From positions 30,746,001 to 30,810,000 of the forward strand of contig BSBM01000372.1 in NCBI GenBank assembly GCA_027924585.1: a stretch of DNA of 64,000 bases, given 5' to 3'. This DNA comes from Larix kaempferi (taxonomy: Eukaryota; Streptophyta; Pinopsida; Pinales; Pinaceae). Made by a program: the position numbers and the translations under genes. Shown piece after piece: positions 1 to 10,927 of the stretch. The number at the start of each line of letters is the position of its first letter. Position 1 is the first letter of the stretch. The notes beneath the pieces are model-generated. The model ran no database searches, was not told the origin of the DNA, and worked only from the letters and a program-made list of their open reading frames with translations.

Positions 1-1282
1 TAAATATGCAAGTTGGATATTTGAAGTAATCTTGATGGCGAGATCATAGAGCTTCAAGTGGAAGATACTGATTTATATTTGGGGCATTAAGGGCTTGAGG
101 ACAAAATGACATGATCTAGCGAGGAGTCGAGTGTGCACATACAACTAAATGATTTAGAGATGTTGTGCCGAATGATGTTGTAGATCTGTGATGGATGCAC
201 AAATACTGAAAGGCATAATTATAAAAGTATGCGTAAGTGCGTGTGGACCAAATGACAGTATTACTGGAATCACGCAGATAGTCACGGCCGATGTAAGTCT
301 GAAGCAAAGAGATAGAACCGAAGTATATTAGAAGATGCGCATAAGTTTGGATGATGCATGAATGTTGAAGTGAAGTGTGCGAAGTGGATAAGTCCATCAG
401 ATGCACAATGACAAAACATCAACATAATCTTGTAAGCACGTCATGATGAGGATGATCTGAGGCAAGTGCATTAAACCAAAAAGAAGAATCATATGATGCA
501 CAACATGTCACATATTGTCTAAAGGACCTTGGCAATTAAACAAAACAGACACATCCAAGTAAGTGCATAGTTTCATCTGATACTAGTGCGTAATTTCATA
601 ACAACAAGCTATCAATTGAAGCACAATATTAGTTAGTGAAGAACAGTTGCGCATAAGAAAAACAACATAGCTAATCAGTGGCGCATACTGCAGCAAATGA
701 AGTAGCACGCGATATATGAAGTAATTCATCAGCAGAAGTGAAGAATTGAGTGGAATGAGAAGTCAAGTGATGTACGCAACACAGTGACAGAGAATCATCT
801 GCATACGAAGGTGGTGCACAACAGAACAAACTACAGAAGATCAGAAGTGTCCGCGAGTTGAACGTTCAGTAAGACGAAAAATTATTTTGGATATATGGGT
901 GACAAGACGGGACAAGGAGCATGAGGTTATAGCCTCCTTCTAGTTGGTGTTAGAGAACACATGGATCTGGTGCTTCCTTCTGTTCGGTTCCCCCTTCTAG
1001 TTGGTGCTGGTAAACATAGGAATTCGGTGCTTCCTTGAATGTATTATTTTCATTACAAAAGAGCATTATGTGGTTTTCTCCCATTTGGGTTTCCACGTCA
1101 AAATCTTGTGTGTTTTGTGTTGTTTGTATTGGTGCATATGTGGATGAATGTTTTATTTATGTTGGATTCATAATTAAAGATAAAGATTAAGTAAAATACT
1201 AATATGTTAAAGAAGGTAAAAATTGTTGATAACTGCATTGATATTGATTCACCCCCCTCTCGGTATTAAATCAATTCCAACA
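1..1282 (+). mobile_element. 3' part of an LTR, cut by the window edge
   Basis: The stretch from about 340 to 1282 matches, base for base over most of its length, the reverse complement of 18977-20006. It ends TTCCAACA at 1282, a typical LTR 3' terminus, and 1283 drops directly into gypsy protease coding sequence. The match includes a purine-pyrimidine block around 930-1100 and the CACCCCC-rich end at 1240-1282. Bases 1-340 are less clearly shared with the inverted copy and may be more LTR or flank. There is no coding sequence. Its left end and target duplication lie outside the window, so solo LTR and element end cannot be told apart. Confidence 0.7.
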
Positions 1283-2785
1283 TGTTGTTGCCCCACTTGA
1301 AGTTTGTGATGTTCTTTTAGGATAACCATATATGTGGAAACGTCATGTTGTGTATGAATCTAGGCCTTGTAGTGTCATTATTACTTTGGGCAAGCAATTA
1401 TACCGGATACCAGAGACAATTCCCACCATTGTAGTATCTCTCATTTCAGTTAAGCAATGCAGGAAGGTTATCTCCCAGATTGAGAAATTTTTCCTGTTCA
1501 TGGTTTGTTCTGAGGGTGAGCGAAAGATCACAACAACTTCCACTACCTCTACACAGGATCCATCTGCATAGTAGAAACATGTGGAAAAGATCGTGGAAGG
1601 ATACAGATACATCTTCACCACACCTATTGGGGTGCTAGTGCATTATTAGGTCAAGCATTCCATTGATTTGACACCTGGGGCGCCTTTACCTAACATACTA
1701 GTACACACGATTTCCCTCATGAAGAATGAAGAAATCAAACATCAGATTCAAGAATCAATCCAGAAAGGGTATATTCCACCCAACTCCTCACCTTTTGGGA
1801 GTCTAATTGTGTTGGTATAGAAGAAAAATGGTACATGGAGACCTTGTATTGATTACAGATCTCTAAACAAAATCACAGTTCGGAATTGTTATCCCATTCC
1901 CCAGATTGATGAAATTCTTGACTAGCTCAAGGGTGTCTACAAATATTTTAGTAATATTGATCTGAAGTCTAGCTATCATTAGGTGCGAATTGAGCAGTCC
2001 GATGTATGAAAGACTGCCTTCTAATCTCAGGAAGGCCTTTTTGAGTGGTTGGTCATGCCTTTCAGCTTGACTAATACTCCAACAAATTTCATGAGGATGA
2101 TGGAATATATTCTCCGGCCATGCACCAATTCTTTTGTAGTCATATATCTAGATGATATCCTCATCTAAAACATAACTTGGGTAGAACATTTGCAGCATAT
2201 CCATTGGGTCTTCAGCACCGTGTGATAAAACAAATTATATGTCAATCTAGAGAAGTGCTCATTTGGCATGGAGAGGATTCAGTATCTAGGATACATAGTG
2301 GACAAACATGCTGTGAATGTGGATGTGGCCACTATCCGAGCCATTCGTGACTTTCCAACCCCGACAACTCTCACAAAGTTCCGAAGCTTCCTAGGCCTTG
2401 CTAAATTCTATCGCAGTTTTGTGTTGGGATTCTCTAATATTGCTTAGGCCCTTATCCATGTGACCAAAGGTGGGTCTAAGGTGATGTTTGTTTGGTCCAA
2501 GCCACAACAACATGCATTTGAGGAACTAAAGTAACGATTATGTTCAGTTCCCGTCCTTACCTTACCAAATCTGCAACAACCCTTTGAAATTAAGACAGAT
2601 GCTTCAGACTATGTTGTCGGTGCAATACTCACTCAGCATGGCCATCCAGTGGCGTATGACAATGAGACGCTTTTAGATGTTGTCCACAAGTACACCACCT
2701 ATGCCAAGGAACTGTATTCCATTTTCCAATCTTGCCACCAATGGAAGCATTACATCCTAGGAAAAGAGACGGTCATCCACATTGA
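1283..2785 (+). pseudogene. gypsy B pol, part 1: protease tail, reverse transcriptase, start of RNase H
   Basis: The encoded product would copy element RNA into DNA. The reading begins at APLEVCDVLLG, the end of a retroviral-type protease, then passes through MWKRHVVYESRP (from 1332) into reverse transcriptase. Recognisable blocks are [16 protein letters not shown] near 1825, the FEWLVMPF block near 2040, the catalytic box IYLDDILI near 2143, and the post-RT thumb with FRSFLGLAKFYRSFVLGF near 2380. RNase H starts near 2590 (KTDASDYVVGAIL) and stops at 2785, where element A entered after VIHID. At least eight stops fall where the sister element D or family logic expects Gln or Trp (for example LV*KK, LD*LK, YH*VRI), so this is a pseudogene. 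It continues at 7770. Confidence 0.9.
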
Positions 2786-3169
2786 TGTTAAAAACCCGTG
2801 TCAACCCTTCTCTTTACTTTGTTATTATATTGTTGTTGGACGCATATGCTTTGTAAGTCATCCCGTATTATTTGTTGATCCATAGTTTGTATTAGCCCAT
2901 GGTATTAACCCATAGTATTGGACACATATGCTTTGTAAGTCGTCCCATAGTATTATATGTCCCATGGTATTGACCCATAGTATTAGGCATAGACTTAGTA
3001 TATAAGTGTGTGTTGAGGCCAATGAAGGTATCGTGAAGTTATTTGTATTGAGCTTGCTCAAAGGAGGTTGCCCCCTCGAAGTGGCCTGTGATCAATAAAG
3101 TGATTCTGAGTTTTTTTCTTACTTCTATCTCGTTTATTTTCATTAATTAATTGTTGCAGGTTCCTCACA
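2786..3169 (+). repeat. 5' LTR of element A
   Basis: Begins TGTTA and ends TCCTCACA. It is 384 bp and aligns end to end with 7380-7764. A TATA-like AGTATATAAG lies at about 2996-3005, and a possible polyadenylation signal AATAAA lies near 3096. The middle contains short internal repeats of CCCATAGTATT and GCTTTGTAAGTC. Confidence 0.92.
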
Positions 3170-3171
3170 TC

Positions 3172-3183
3172 TGGTATCAGATC
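3172..3183 (+). promoter_or_regulatory. Primer binding site of element A (tRNA-iMet type)
   Basis: TGGTATCAGATC sits 2 nt after the 5' LTR. It matches the plant initiator tRNA-Met primer site TGGTATCAGAGC at 11 of 12 positions. It marks where minus-strand DNA synthesis would start. Confidence 0.85.
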
Positions 3184-4237
3184 ACTTTCTTGGGCTCGCT
3201 GGGTGAAATTTTTGCCAATTTTTTTTTCGCACCTGTTGCAGGTTCGGATCCGGGAATAATTCCTATCCGCTTAAATGTGGGAAGTACTTGGGCATAAGCC
3301 CTAAAACTCATTGTGAGGAGTACCACAGGAACCCCAAAGTAGCTGGCCCATTAAGAGGACCTGGTAGCGAAAAGGGCAATGACCCCTACCTGATTGACTA
3401 GTTCCCACTCGTGAGGTAAACCAAGAGTTGTCGTTTTAAGCAAAGCGGTTATTAGTTCTACCTGAGCCGTGGAGTGAGGGGTACTGCCCCAATACGCAAG
3501 CCGTCAGACAACATTGGTGGCCGAGTGAATCCCCTAAACCGTTAGGAATCCGAGCATACCTGGAATCCATATCTATTTCCAGCTGATAAATCGCAGATTT
3601 CGTCTACCCAGAACTGTTACCAGACACTTCCGCGCCGTTGCAGATCCATCTGTTGCCGATCACTTCTGCGCTATTGCATATCCATCTATTTTTTATCACT
3701 TCTGTGCGGTTGCAAATCCATTTGTTACCAATCCCTTTAGTGCCGCTGCAAATCCATTTCTGAAGAAAAAAAATTAATAAAAATAAAATAAACATAAAAA
3801 AATATGTTTTTGCACCATATCTCCCTTGTTTTAACTCTGTTTCCCTTGAAACTTCCCTGACACCCCTACAATCCCATTCTGTATATTTCATTCCTGAGGA
3901 CCTTATCCCAAATTCCACTTCCCAATGCCATAAATTCCACATTTGTCTATTTTTAGGGTTTGCCATAACTTCTTTGATTTTCACCCAATCGCCTTCAAAT
4001 TTTACCACAGTGTTCATTTCATATTTCTGCTTCATTGTCCCTCTCTGCCAAATTTTCTCATTCTTTCACCCCGCTTCTGAAATCCCCCTTTTTTGCTTCC
4101 CTGTCCCTTTGAAAGTGTCAAAAACCTAGTCAAACCCAAATTACCCATAAATTTTTTTCCCAAATCCAGATTTTCCTTTACTAAAATAGTTTTTGTTTTT
4201 GTTTATCTACCAACTCATAAAAAAAAAACTCCTTGTT
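3184..4237 (+). other. Untranslated leader of element A
   Basis: About 1.05 kb with no convincing sense-strand gene. It includes a region near 3270-3540 free of long frames and a 36-bp tandem array (3638-3760). Long leaders before gag are usual in plant gypsy elements. An antisense frame through 3604-4035 is treated under rejected items. Confidence 0.6.
3638..3760 (+). repeat. 36-bp tandem repeats in the leader of A
   Basis: The motif around TGCAGATCCATC recurs at 3638, 3673, 3709 and 3745, a period of 35-36 bp, with partial decay between copies. It is about 3.5 copies, and all lie in the leader just upstream of a poly-A/T-rich stretch. Confidence 0.8.
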
Positions 4238-5629
4238 ATGGTTGTCACCCGTGCAGGAGCAAAAACCATGGAGGAAGCACTTGCATCCATCCAAACCAAA
4301 CTCCAAGATCCGGATGAAAAATTTCTCAGCCTCCATCTTCAACACTCATCCATGAACAATAACCGACAGCCGACTCTTTTGCATCCACTGGGTTCTCTTC
4401 TTCCAAAAATTTTTGTGGGCCGAAGCTTGATTTTCCTCGCTTCAATGGTATTGATCCGACTGGATAGATATACCGGGCAGAACAATATTTCAGTTTGCAT
4501 AATACTTTTGATGTCCAGAAAGTTCCACTTGCATCCTTTCATTTGGAACAGGAATCCCTTCAATGGTACTGTTGGTACATCAAAGCTCATCATGAGCCAA
4601 ACTGGACAGATTTTTTCCAACTCCTTTTGCAACGATTTGGTCCTAGTGCTTTTGATGACTTCACCGGAGCACTCACTAAACTTTTTCAAATTGGCACGGT
4701 GAGAGAGTATCAGATAGAATTTGAGAAACTGGCCAATCACATAAAAGGATTTTCTGATGAATTCTACATGATTTTTTTTATCAGTGGTCTCAAGGATGAA
4801 ATCCGCTCAGAGGTCAAAATGTTCTGTCCCAACACAATGATGGAAGTCCTAGGGTTGGCTAAGTTGGAAGAGGACAAGATCGCAACCCAACAACGCTCTA
4901 AACCAACCTTTGTTCCCTTCAGAAATATGGGTTCCCAACGACCTCCCATCACGCTAGCTCCTCGACCAACTCCTATCAAGCATTTGTCTAAACCAGAGAT
5001 ACGGGCACACCGAGAAAAAGGGATTTGTTATCATTGTGATAAGAAATTCACTTGGGGACATAGATGTGTTGAGCAAAAGCTCTATCTCTTAGGTGTGGAT
5101 TCTCCGCCTACCTCTGTACTTGGTGAAGAAGCTCCAGATACAATAGATGATAAGGTCGACATTCAACACCCGCTTGTTGACCCCCCATCTCAGGACAACC
5201 CACCAGATATCTCTCTCCATGCTGTAACCGACGTCGCCACCCCACAAACAATGCGAGTCAGGGGTTACTTCAAGAAGCTCCCTCTTACCATACTCATTGA
5301 TTCTGGTAGCACTCATAACTTCATTGACCCTTGGATTGCTAAATAGGATGATTGTTTTATCCATCCTTGCTCCAACTTTGAAGTCATGGTTGCCAATGGG
5401 GGCACCTTACCTTGCAAGGGAAGTGTCACAATGTGCATATCTCTCTGGAAGATTATAACCTGTGCTTTGACATGTTTTCCTTGTCCTTAGGCGGATGTGA
5501 TGTGGTTTTGGGTTTTCAATGGTTACGCACTCTTGGACCCATTTTATGGGATTTTGCTGAACTTTGGATGCATTTTTTAGTTAATGGGAAACAACACAAA
5601 TTTACGGGCTTACAACCAGGGTCTCTTTG
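4238..5629 (+). pseudogene. gypsy A gag and protease
   Basis: Gag would package element RNA, and the protease would cut the polyprotein. Translation likely began at the ATG at 4238 (MVVTRAGAKTMEEALAS). The frame shifts near 4480, after which 4495-5346 reads as a Retrotrans_gag domain (SLQWYCWYIKAHHEPNW, then FEKLANHIKGFSDEFY). A zinc-knuckle-like CYHCDKKFTWGHRC follows near 5029, of the kind seen in plant chromoviruses. The protease active site is LIDSGSTHNFID near 5295. A TAG stop at 5344 and another frameshift lie before the protease C-terminal part (GGCDVVLGFQWLRTLGPI, in the frame 5412-5629). The reading is cut at 5629 by the copia solo LTR and resumes after it. Confidence 0.9.
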
Positions 5630-6198
5630 TGTTGGTTGTGGAGGCTGATCTCTAGATTCAAAGATATTATTATTCATCCGTGTTTGTACCCTAGCTTTAT
5701 ATGATATGTAAAAAGGATTGTACACTCACCCCAACGGGGGGGGTGTGGGAGGGGGCGAATCCTCCCTCCACCGGGGTCTGGGGGTTATAACCCCTAGCTA
5801 GGGGGTCCGGGGGTGAAGCCCCCGAAGGAAATTTTTGGGGTTGTTTTACAAGCCCATGGTTTTGGGTAACCTGTGGTATTTTCCCATTGTATCTCCCTTA
5901 TAAAAGAAAGACATTGTAACATGGCTAGGTTTGATGTATTAGGTATTATGCATTGTAAAGATCTTTGAGATCAAGAAGAGAGACTATGAGACAGTGAAGA
6001 GGAAGTGCAGTGGTTGTGCTGCAGGTTGTATCCCTTCACTTTGTTGGACCGTATAATATAAGGACTGGCAACTTCAGTGTGGACATAGCCCAAGTTGGGT
6101 GAACCACGATATATTTGTGTCTCTCATGTAATGTGTGTGTGTGATTATATTTGCATTTATGCTTATTGTTATTGCTCTGCGATCCTGTTTTTCTAACA
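5630..6198 (+). mobile_element. Solo LTR of the copia J family inside element A
   Basis: 569 bp from TGTTGGTTGTGG to TTTTTCTAACA, alignable to both LTRs of element J (42462-42894 and 46933-47431). It carries an enlarged GC-rich, hairpin-prone block at about 5735-5832 that J's LTRs have in short form or lack. The flanks CTTTG (5625-5629) and CTTCA (6199-6203) look like a 5-bp target duplication with two mismatches. A's coding continues on both sides (LQPGSL before, IINSHRLEKILKK after). The single LTR implies the internal part was lost by LTR-LTR recombination. Confidence 0.9.
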
Positions 6199-6203
6199 CT
6201 TCA

Positions 6204-7340
6204 CATCATCAATTCACATCGCTTGGAAAAGATCCTTAAGAAGAATTCACATGGTGTGATTGCTCATCTCCATTCCCTTCAGATGCACCCATCAACGGTC
6301 TCCACTAGTCCCTTGGATAGATATGCAGGTGTCTTTGCTGAACCAGTGGGCTTGTCGCCTTCAAGAGACCTTTCCGGTAAGAATTTAGCCGCATCTACAT
6401 CTCAAAAGGAAATGATGGCTATTTTGCATGTAGTACAGAAGTGGAATCAATACCTATTATGGAATTATTTCTGCATTAAGACTGATCTCCAGAGTCTAGA
6501 AAATTTCCTGGAACAACAGGTCTCCTCCCCAGCACACCTGAAATGGGTTATCCAACTCATGGGTTTTGCCTATGCGATCACTTACAAGAAGGGTAAGGAA
6601 AATCTGGTGGCAAATTCTCCTTCTCGCGCACTTGATGACCTAGTTTCTCTTACAACTATTTCTATGCTTGTTCCACATTGGTTGCAATCTGATCAACAGG
6701 GATATCCCTTCTATGAACTCCATGCTTCTCCATCGACAGGGCACTCTGGGTTCCTCAAAATGTATGACTGGGAACAATGTAACTTATTTTGGCAGGGACT
6801 AAAAATGGCAATTCAACAGATGGTGGCTGACTATGATACTTGCTAAGTCAACAAGGGTGAAACGACACTCCTTTCGGGACTACTTGAACCCTTGCTCATC
6901 CCTACACAGATTGGGACAACTATTTCTATGGATTTCCTTGAAGCGCTCTGGTGGTACAATAACACATCTAAAATGACACCATATGAATCAGTCTATGGAC
7001 AGGCACTGCTAGTTCTTCTTCCATACACCCTCAACAGTTCCCCAGTTCAGGCAATTGACTCGGTTCTTCGAAACTGTGATAAGATTCTTCTCATTCTACA
7101 GGAAAATATTCACATGGCAAGAATTCGACTGAAACAAACGCCGATCAACACCATTCTGAGCACCATTTTCACGTAGCTGATATGGTTCTTCTTCATCTAC
7201 AACCTTCCATCCCTGAAACTTAAAAAGCATAAACTTCTCTCTCACTATATCACAGAGGCATTAAGTCAGCGGCATGGAATGCAACCCAAGGATGCTACAG
7301 GGGAACCACTCCTTCAGATTCCGCATCAATTTCCACATCT
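6204..7340 (+). pseudogene. gypsy A pol remnant: RNase H, integrase fragment, C-terminus
   Basis: The frame to 6846 starts with the protease-to-RT linker (FAEPVGLSPSRDL), then jumps straight into RNase H (KNLAASTSQKEMMAIL, near 6385), so the whole reverse transcriptase (roughly 400 codons expected) is deleted. RNase H runs to KKGKENLVANSPSRAL. After a stop at 6844 come a short piece of integrase start (TTISMDFLEAL near 6920) and, directly joined, a later piece (NNTSKMTPYESVYGQ near 6960), so the catalytic core is also missing. The tail near 7290-7350 (QIPHQFPHLNL) resembles the end of chromovirus pol. Both losses are clean in-register jumps. Confidence 0.87.
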
Positions 7341-7366
7341 AAATCTTTGAGGACAAAGCTTTTTCT

Positions 7367-7379
7367 AAGGGAGAGGGGA
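7367..7379 (+). promoter_or_regulatory. Polypurine tract of element A
   Basis: AAGGGAGAGGGGA directly abuts the 3' LTR start at 7380. This is the usual primer for plus-strand DNA synthesis. Confidence 0.85.
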
Positions 7380-7764
7380 TGTTAGGAACCTGTGTCAACC
7401 CTTCTCTTTACTTTTGTTAGTATATTGTTGTTGGACGCATCTGCTTTGTAAGTCGTCCCGTAGTATTTGTTGATCCATAGTTTGTATTAGTCCATGGTAT
7501 TAACCCGTAGTATTGGACACATATGCTTTGTAAGTCATTCCGTAGTATTATATGTCCCATGGTATTGACCCATAGTATTGGGCATAGACTTAGTATATAA
7601 GTGTGTGTTGAGGCCAATGAAGGTACCGTGAAGTTATTTGTATTGAGCTTGCTCAAAGAAGGTTTCCCCCTCGAAGTGGCATGTGATCAATAAAGTGATT
7701 CTCAGTTTTGTTCTTACTGCTATCTCGTGTATTTTCATTAATTAATTGTTGCAGGCTCCTCAAA
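7380..7764 (+). repeat. 3' LTR of element A
   Basis: 385 bp beginning TGTTAGGAACC, aligned over its full length to 2786-3169. The end reads TCCTCAAA where the 5' copy has TCCTCACA, so the canonical CA terminus is mutated. It is followed at once by the target duplication ATTGA. Confidence 0.92.
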
Positions 7765-7769
7765 ATTGA

Positions 7770-9232
7770 TCACAATCCCTTGCAGTTCATGCAAACACAA
7801 GGAAAGTTATAGAATGAACACCACCAAAAGTGGTCCACATACTTACATCAATTCCACCTGAACATTAAATATAATAATGGAAGCACCAATCGAGTCATTG
7901 ATTTCCTTAGTTGACCTCCAGTAGTAGCATTGACCACGCTGCTCAACTCTTGTGGCCACGAGACCTCCAGATGGCCTCAAATATATGACAGTGATCCTGA
8001 ATTTTCTCCCACCTATCAAGTGCTATGTGCATGCAGACCAGTCGAAAACTTTCATCTCTAGGAAGGATTGTTATGCCACTTGGGCCATCTTTGTGTTCCT
8101 TCAAGCGAGCATGCAAAGTTGATTTGGGAAGCACATTATAGTCGGGTGGCAGGGTAGTTTGGCACCTAAAAGATAGTGGCGGTATTGCATAAGTATTTTT
8201 ATTGTCCCAAGATCCAATAATTTGTTAGAAGATATATCATATCATGCATTGCCTGTGCCATCACAAAACCTGCTCTTAAGAATTAGGGGTTTTACACCCC
8301 TCTTCCTACTCCCAATGGGTCGTGGGAATCCATCCCCATGGATTACATGTCAAGACTACCTTCAACCAAGCATGGTAATGACTATTTTTTGGTGGTCGTG
8401 GATCACTTCTCTAAGATGGCCATTCTGAGAGCTTGTAAGAAGAGCATCTCCGCTGAGGCCACTGCTAAGCTCTTCTTTGAGCGTGTTTGGGTTCATTTTG
8501 GGCTGCCACAGAATATCACTTCATATCAAGATATCAGGTTCATAAGCACCTTCTGGTCCATCCTATGGTCATTGATGGACACCAAGCTCACCAAATCGAC
8601 TTCCTTCCACCCCCAGACTAATGGACAGACAGAGGTAGTCAACTAGATGATTGTGCATATTCTGAGAATGTGCAATTCTAAACATCCCCGCACATAGGAT
8701 GAGAGTATTCCATAAGCTCAACATATATATATATATAATACCTTCATGGCTCTACTCGCCATGGCCCTTTTCAAGTGTGCTCTGGGTTCCAACCATTAGT
8801 CCCAATTGATGTAGCTCTGCCCATTGCATCCACACATGAGGAACCTTCCCATGCTTAGACTAAGGCTGATAAGGCCACCGAATTTATTTAATGAATCCAG
8901 CACATCCGCCAATAGGTCCATGACATTTTGGAAAAAGCTAATACCAAGTACAAGCAACAACATGACCAACATCTAGTTCCACAGAATTTCTAGGTGGGTG
9001 ATAGGGTTTGGTTGCATTTATAGAAAGAGAGGCTCACAAGACCCCATCGTAATATTTTTCCACTTCGATATGGGACGTACACCATCACCAAGGTATTCGG
9101 TGAGAATGCCTTCGAATTAAGCATTCCTCTATTCCTTATTCTGCACCTAGTATTTAACATGGAGCTCTTTCACCCATATTTTCCACCATTGCTAGACACA
9201 TCAGAGGTGGCAAAGCAGTTGACACCTACAAA
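7770..9232 (+). pseudogene. gypsy B pol, part 2: RNase H end and integrase
   Basis: Continues from 2785 (HNPLQFMQTQGKL onward). The RNase H tail and linker reach KLIWEAHYSRVAG near 8130. The integrase zinc-finger half of the HHCC motif (YIISCIACAITKP) is near 8240. The core follows: PMDYMSRLPST (first Asp) near 8335, VVDHFSKMAIL, a corrupted second-Asp region (SYQDIRF where D has LDHDSRF), and HPQTNGQTEVVN near 8615 with the catalytic Glu. The C-terminal part is frameshifted and stop-ridden but still readable as LRYG-like and FPPLLDTSEVAKQLTP near 9180, where element C interrupts. Collinear with D's integrase (reverse strand 56800-58700). Confidence 0.88.
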
Positions 9233-9777
9233 TGATCCACACATGGCTAGGAAGCACGAGGGGGACAACAATTCGACTGAACGAGTCGGCTCTGTTATGG
9301 CGGAAGCTGAAGAAACATAATGCGCAAAGCAGGAATACACTACACATACAGAACACAAATGCATACAGACAATATGCAGGAATGCGAACTGATCTTCTAT
9401 TACTAAATATGATATCATCGATTGATTCTATGTTGTATATTATAATAGTTTACATGCTTATATAGAGAGTGTTGAGATGCTTGGGTTATTTCCCGTTACG
9501 TTCAGTTACAAAATAAGTTAGAACAGTTCGGCAGTTCAACTGTTACAGTCGACTGGAAGACAAAGAGATAGTCTGTCGAAGTTCGACAGTCGCAAGTCAC
9601 AGATCGACGCTACATGTCGATGTCGCGAAACTGTGAGGTCACATAACATGTCGAATTAGTGGAGTTTTCGAAGTCATGTCGAAGTTGGAATTTGTCAAAG
9701 TTGTGTCGAAGTCGATGACTTGTCGAAGATGTGTCGAAGTTATCATCCAAAAATAATGCCAACTGCGATGTGGATCA
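9233..9777 (-). repeat. 3' LTR of element C
   Basis: 545 bp with terminal inverted repeats TGATCCACA and TGTGGATCA, an extension of the TGATCC/GGATCA ends of the B and D LTRs. Part of it (about 9565-9745) is dense in GTCGAAG and TGTCGA motifs. A TATA-like stretch (TATATAAG on the reverse strand) lies near 9456-9465. Confidence 0.88.
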
Positions 9778-9779
9778 TA

Positions 9780-9792
9780 CCTCCTCCCTTAA
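9780..9792 (-). promoter_or_regulatory. Polypurine tract of element C
   Basis: On the reverse strand the run TTAAGGGAGGAGG lies 2 nt before the LTR start at 9777. Confidence 0.75.
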
Positions 9793-9899
9793 GAAACAAT
9801 GGTCCCAATTGTTTTCTTGTGAAGGTGAGGAAACTTTTCGGTCAGTTCAATAGTAGAGTACCACTTTCCTTGTGCTGGGATTTGTTCGGCTTTAGCAAC

Positions 9900-10927
9900 C
9901 TAAAACAAGGGAATTGTGTTCGTCCTTGTATGGCGTACTTGTCGTCCCATAATGGTGTTGCAAGGAAGAGGCTCTTGAACATCTAGATTGATGTCATTGG
10001 GTTCTGCTGTCGGTAATTCGTTCTGTTCCAACAGTGGTGCATGGTAAGGTCGAAGTAGATCCACATTGAATACTGGATGCAAACCCAGGCATGCAGGAAT
10101 TTCAAGCTGGAAAGCATTTTCTCCAATCTGTCTAAGAATAATGTACGGACCATATCGCAAAGTCTTGAGCTTCTTGAATGGACCAGTGAAGCACTCCTTC
10201 TTAAGATGTAACCAGACCTTGTACCCAATTTGGAAAGAATGAGAAATACGATGCTTGTCATGTCGGGCCTTAGCTTTCTCGTTTGCTTGATGCAACATTT
10301 CTTGTGCTTGCTTCTCGATGTCGCAGATTTGATCTCGAAACTTCGAAGCTTTATCAACTTCTCGCTGGCTATAGTCGGTGTCGGATTTTGGCTGTGTCGA
10401 GGAGCTGATCAAGTCGATAGGCGCTGAGGGTTGAAATTCATAACATATCTCAAATGGAATCTTGCTTGTAGAGCTATGTTGAGCACGATTGTAACTGTGC
10501 TATATATATGGAAGACTTTCATCCCATGTGCGTCGATGCTTTTGGTTGTACATGTGAAGCAGTTGTAGGACCAAGCAATTCACAACTTCCGTCTGTCCAT
10601 CGTTCTGAGGATGGAAAGCTGTCAACAATGAGAGTTGTGTGTCGAGCTGTTTCCAGAGAGTCTTCCAAAAGATGCTGACGAATCTGGCATATCAGTCGAA
10701 AGTAATGGTTGTGGGTAAACCAAAGTGTTTCCAAACATGTGTGAAGAAGAGATGATCAGTCTGCTACAATGTTGTGGTCTTCTTGCATGGTATGAGAATG
10801 GCCATCTTGGAAAATTTATTGACTACTAAGATTGCATTGTGCTGATGTTCGGTAGTAGGATATCACATCAAGTAGTCCATAGAAATAGATTCCCATGGTC
10901 TACTAGGAACTGGAAATGGTGTGTAAA
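9900..10927 (-). pseudogene. gypsy C integrase and pol C-terminus
   Basis: Integrase would join element DNA to the chromosome. On the reverse strand, reading starts near 10927 with GFYTPFPVPSRPWESISMDY (first catalytic Asp). It continues through FSKMAILIPCKK, HPQNDGQTEVVN (catalytic Glu, near 10600) and RTWDESLPYI. The last 170 codons (9900-10412) are open and carry the C-terminal DNA-binding region (KARHDKHRISHSFQIG, then LRYGPYIILRQIGENAF and LGLHPVFNVDLLRPYHAP). The core has several stops (for example after YL and FD), while the tail is intact, so decay is uneven. Protease, reverse transcriptase and gag are absent. Confidence 0.88.

Larger units (their letters stand above)
2786..7764 (+). 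mobile_element. Ty3/gypsy element A, chromovirus-like deletion derivative
   Basis: A complete LTR-to-LTR insertion: 5' LTR 2786-3169, primer site 3172-3183, leader, gag-protease, pol remnant, purine tract 7367-7379, 3' LTR 7380-7764. It is flanked by the 5-bp duplication ATTGA at 2781-2785 and 7765-7769, and removing one copy restores B's RNase H reading (VIHID then HNPLQFMQT). The internal part lacks nearly all of reverse transcriptase and most of integrase, so it could not have moved without help after those losses. The two LTRs differ at roughly 6% of positions by eye, so it is an old insertion. A copia solo LTR is nested inside it. Confidence 0.93.

Noticed and set aside
3604-4035. 143-codon reverse frame in A's leader
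   Set aside because: It lies antisense in an untranslated leader, its C-terminal half is the 36-bp repeat, and it has no family resemblance.
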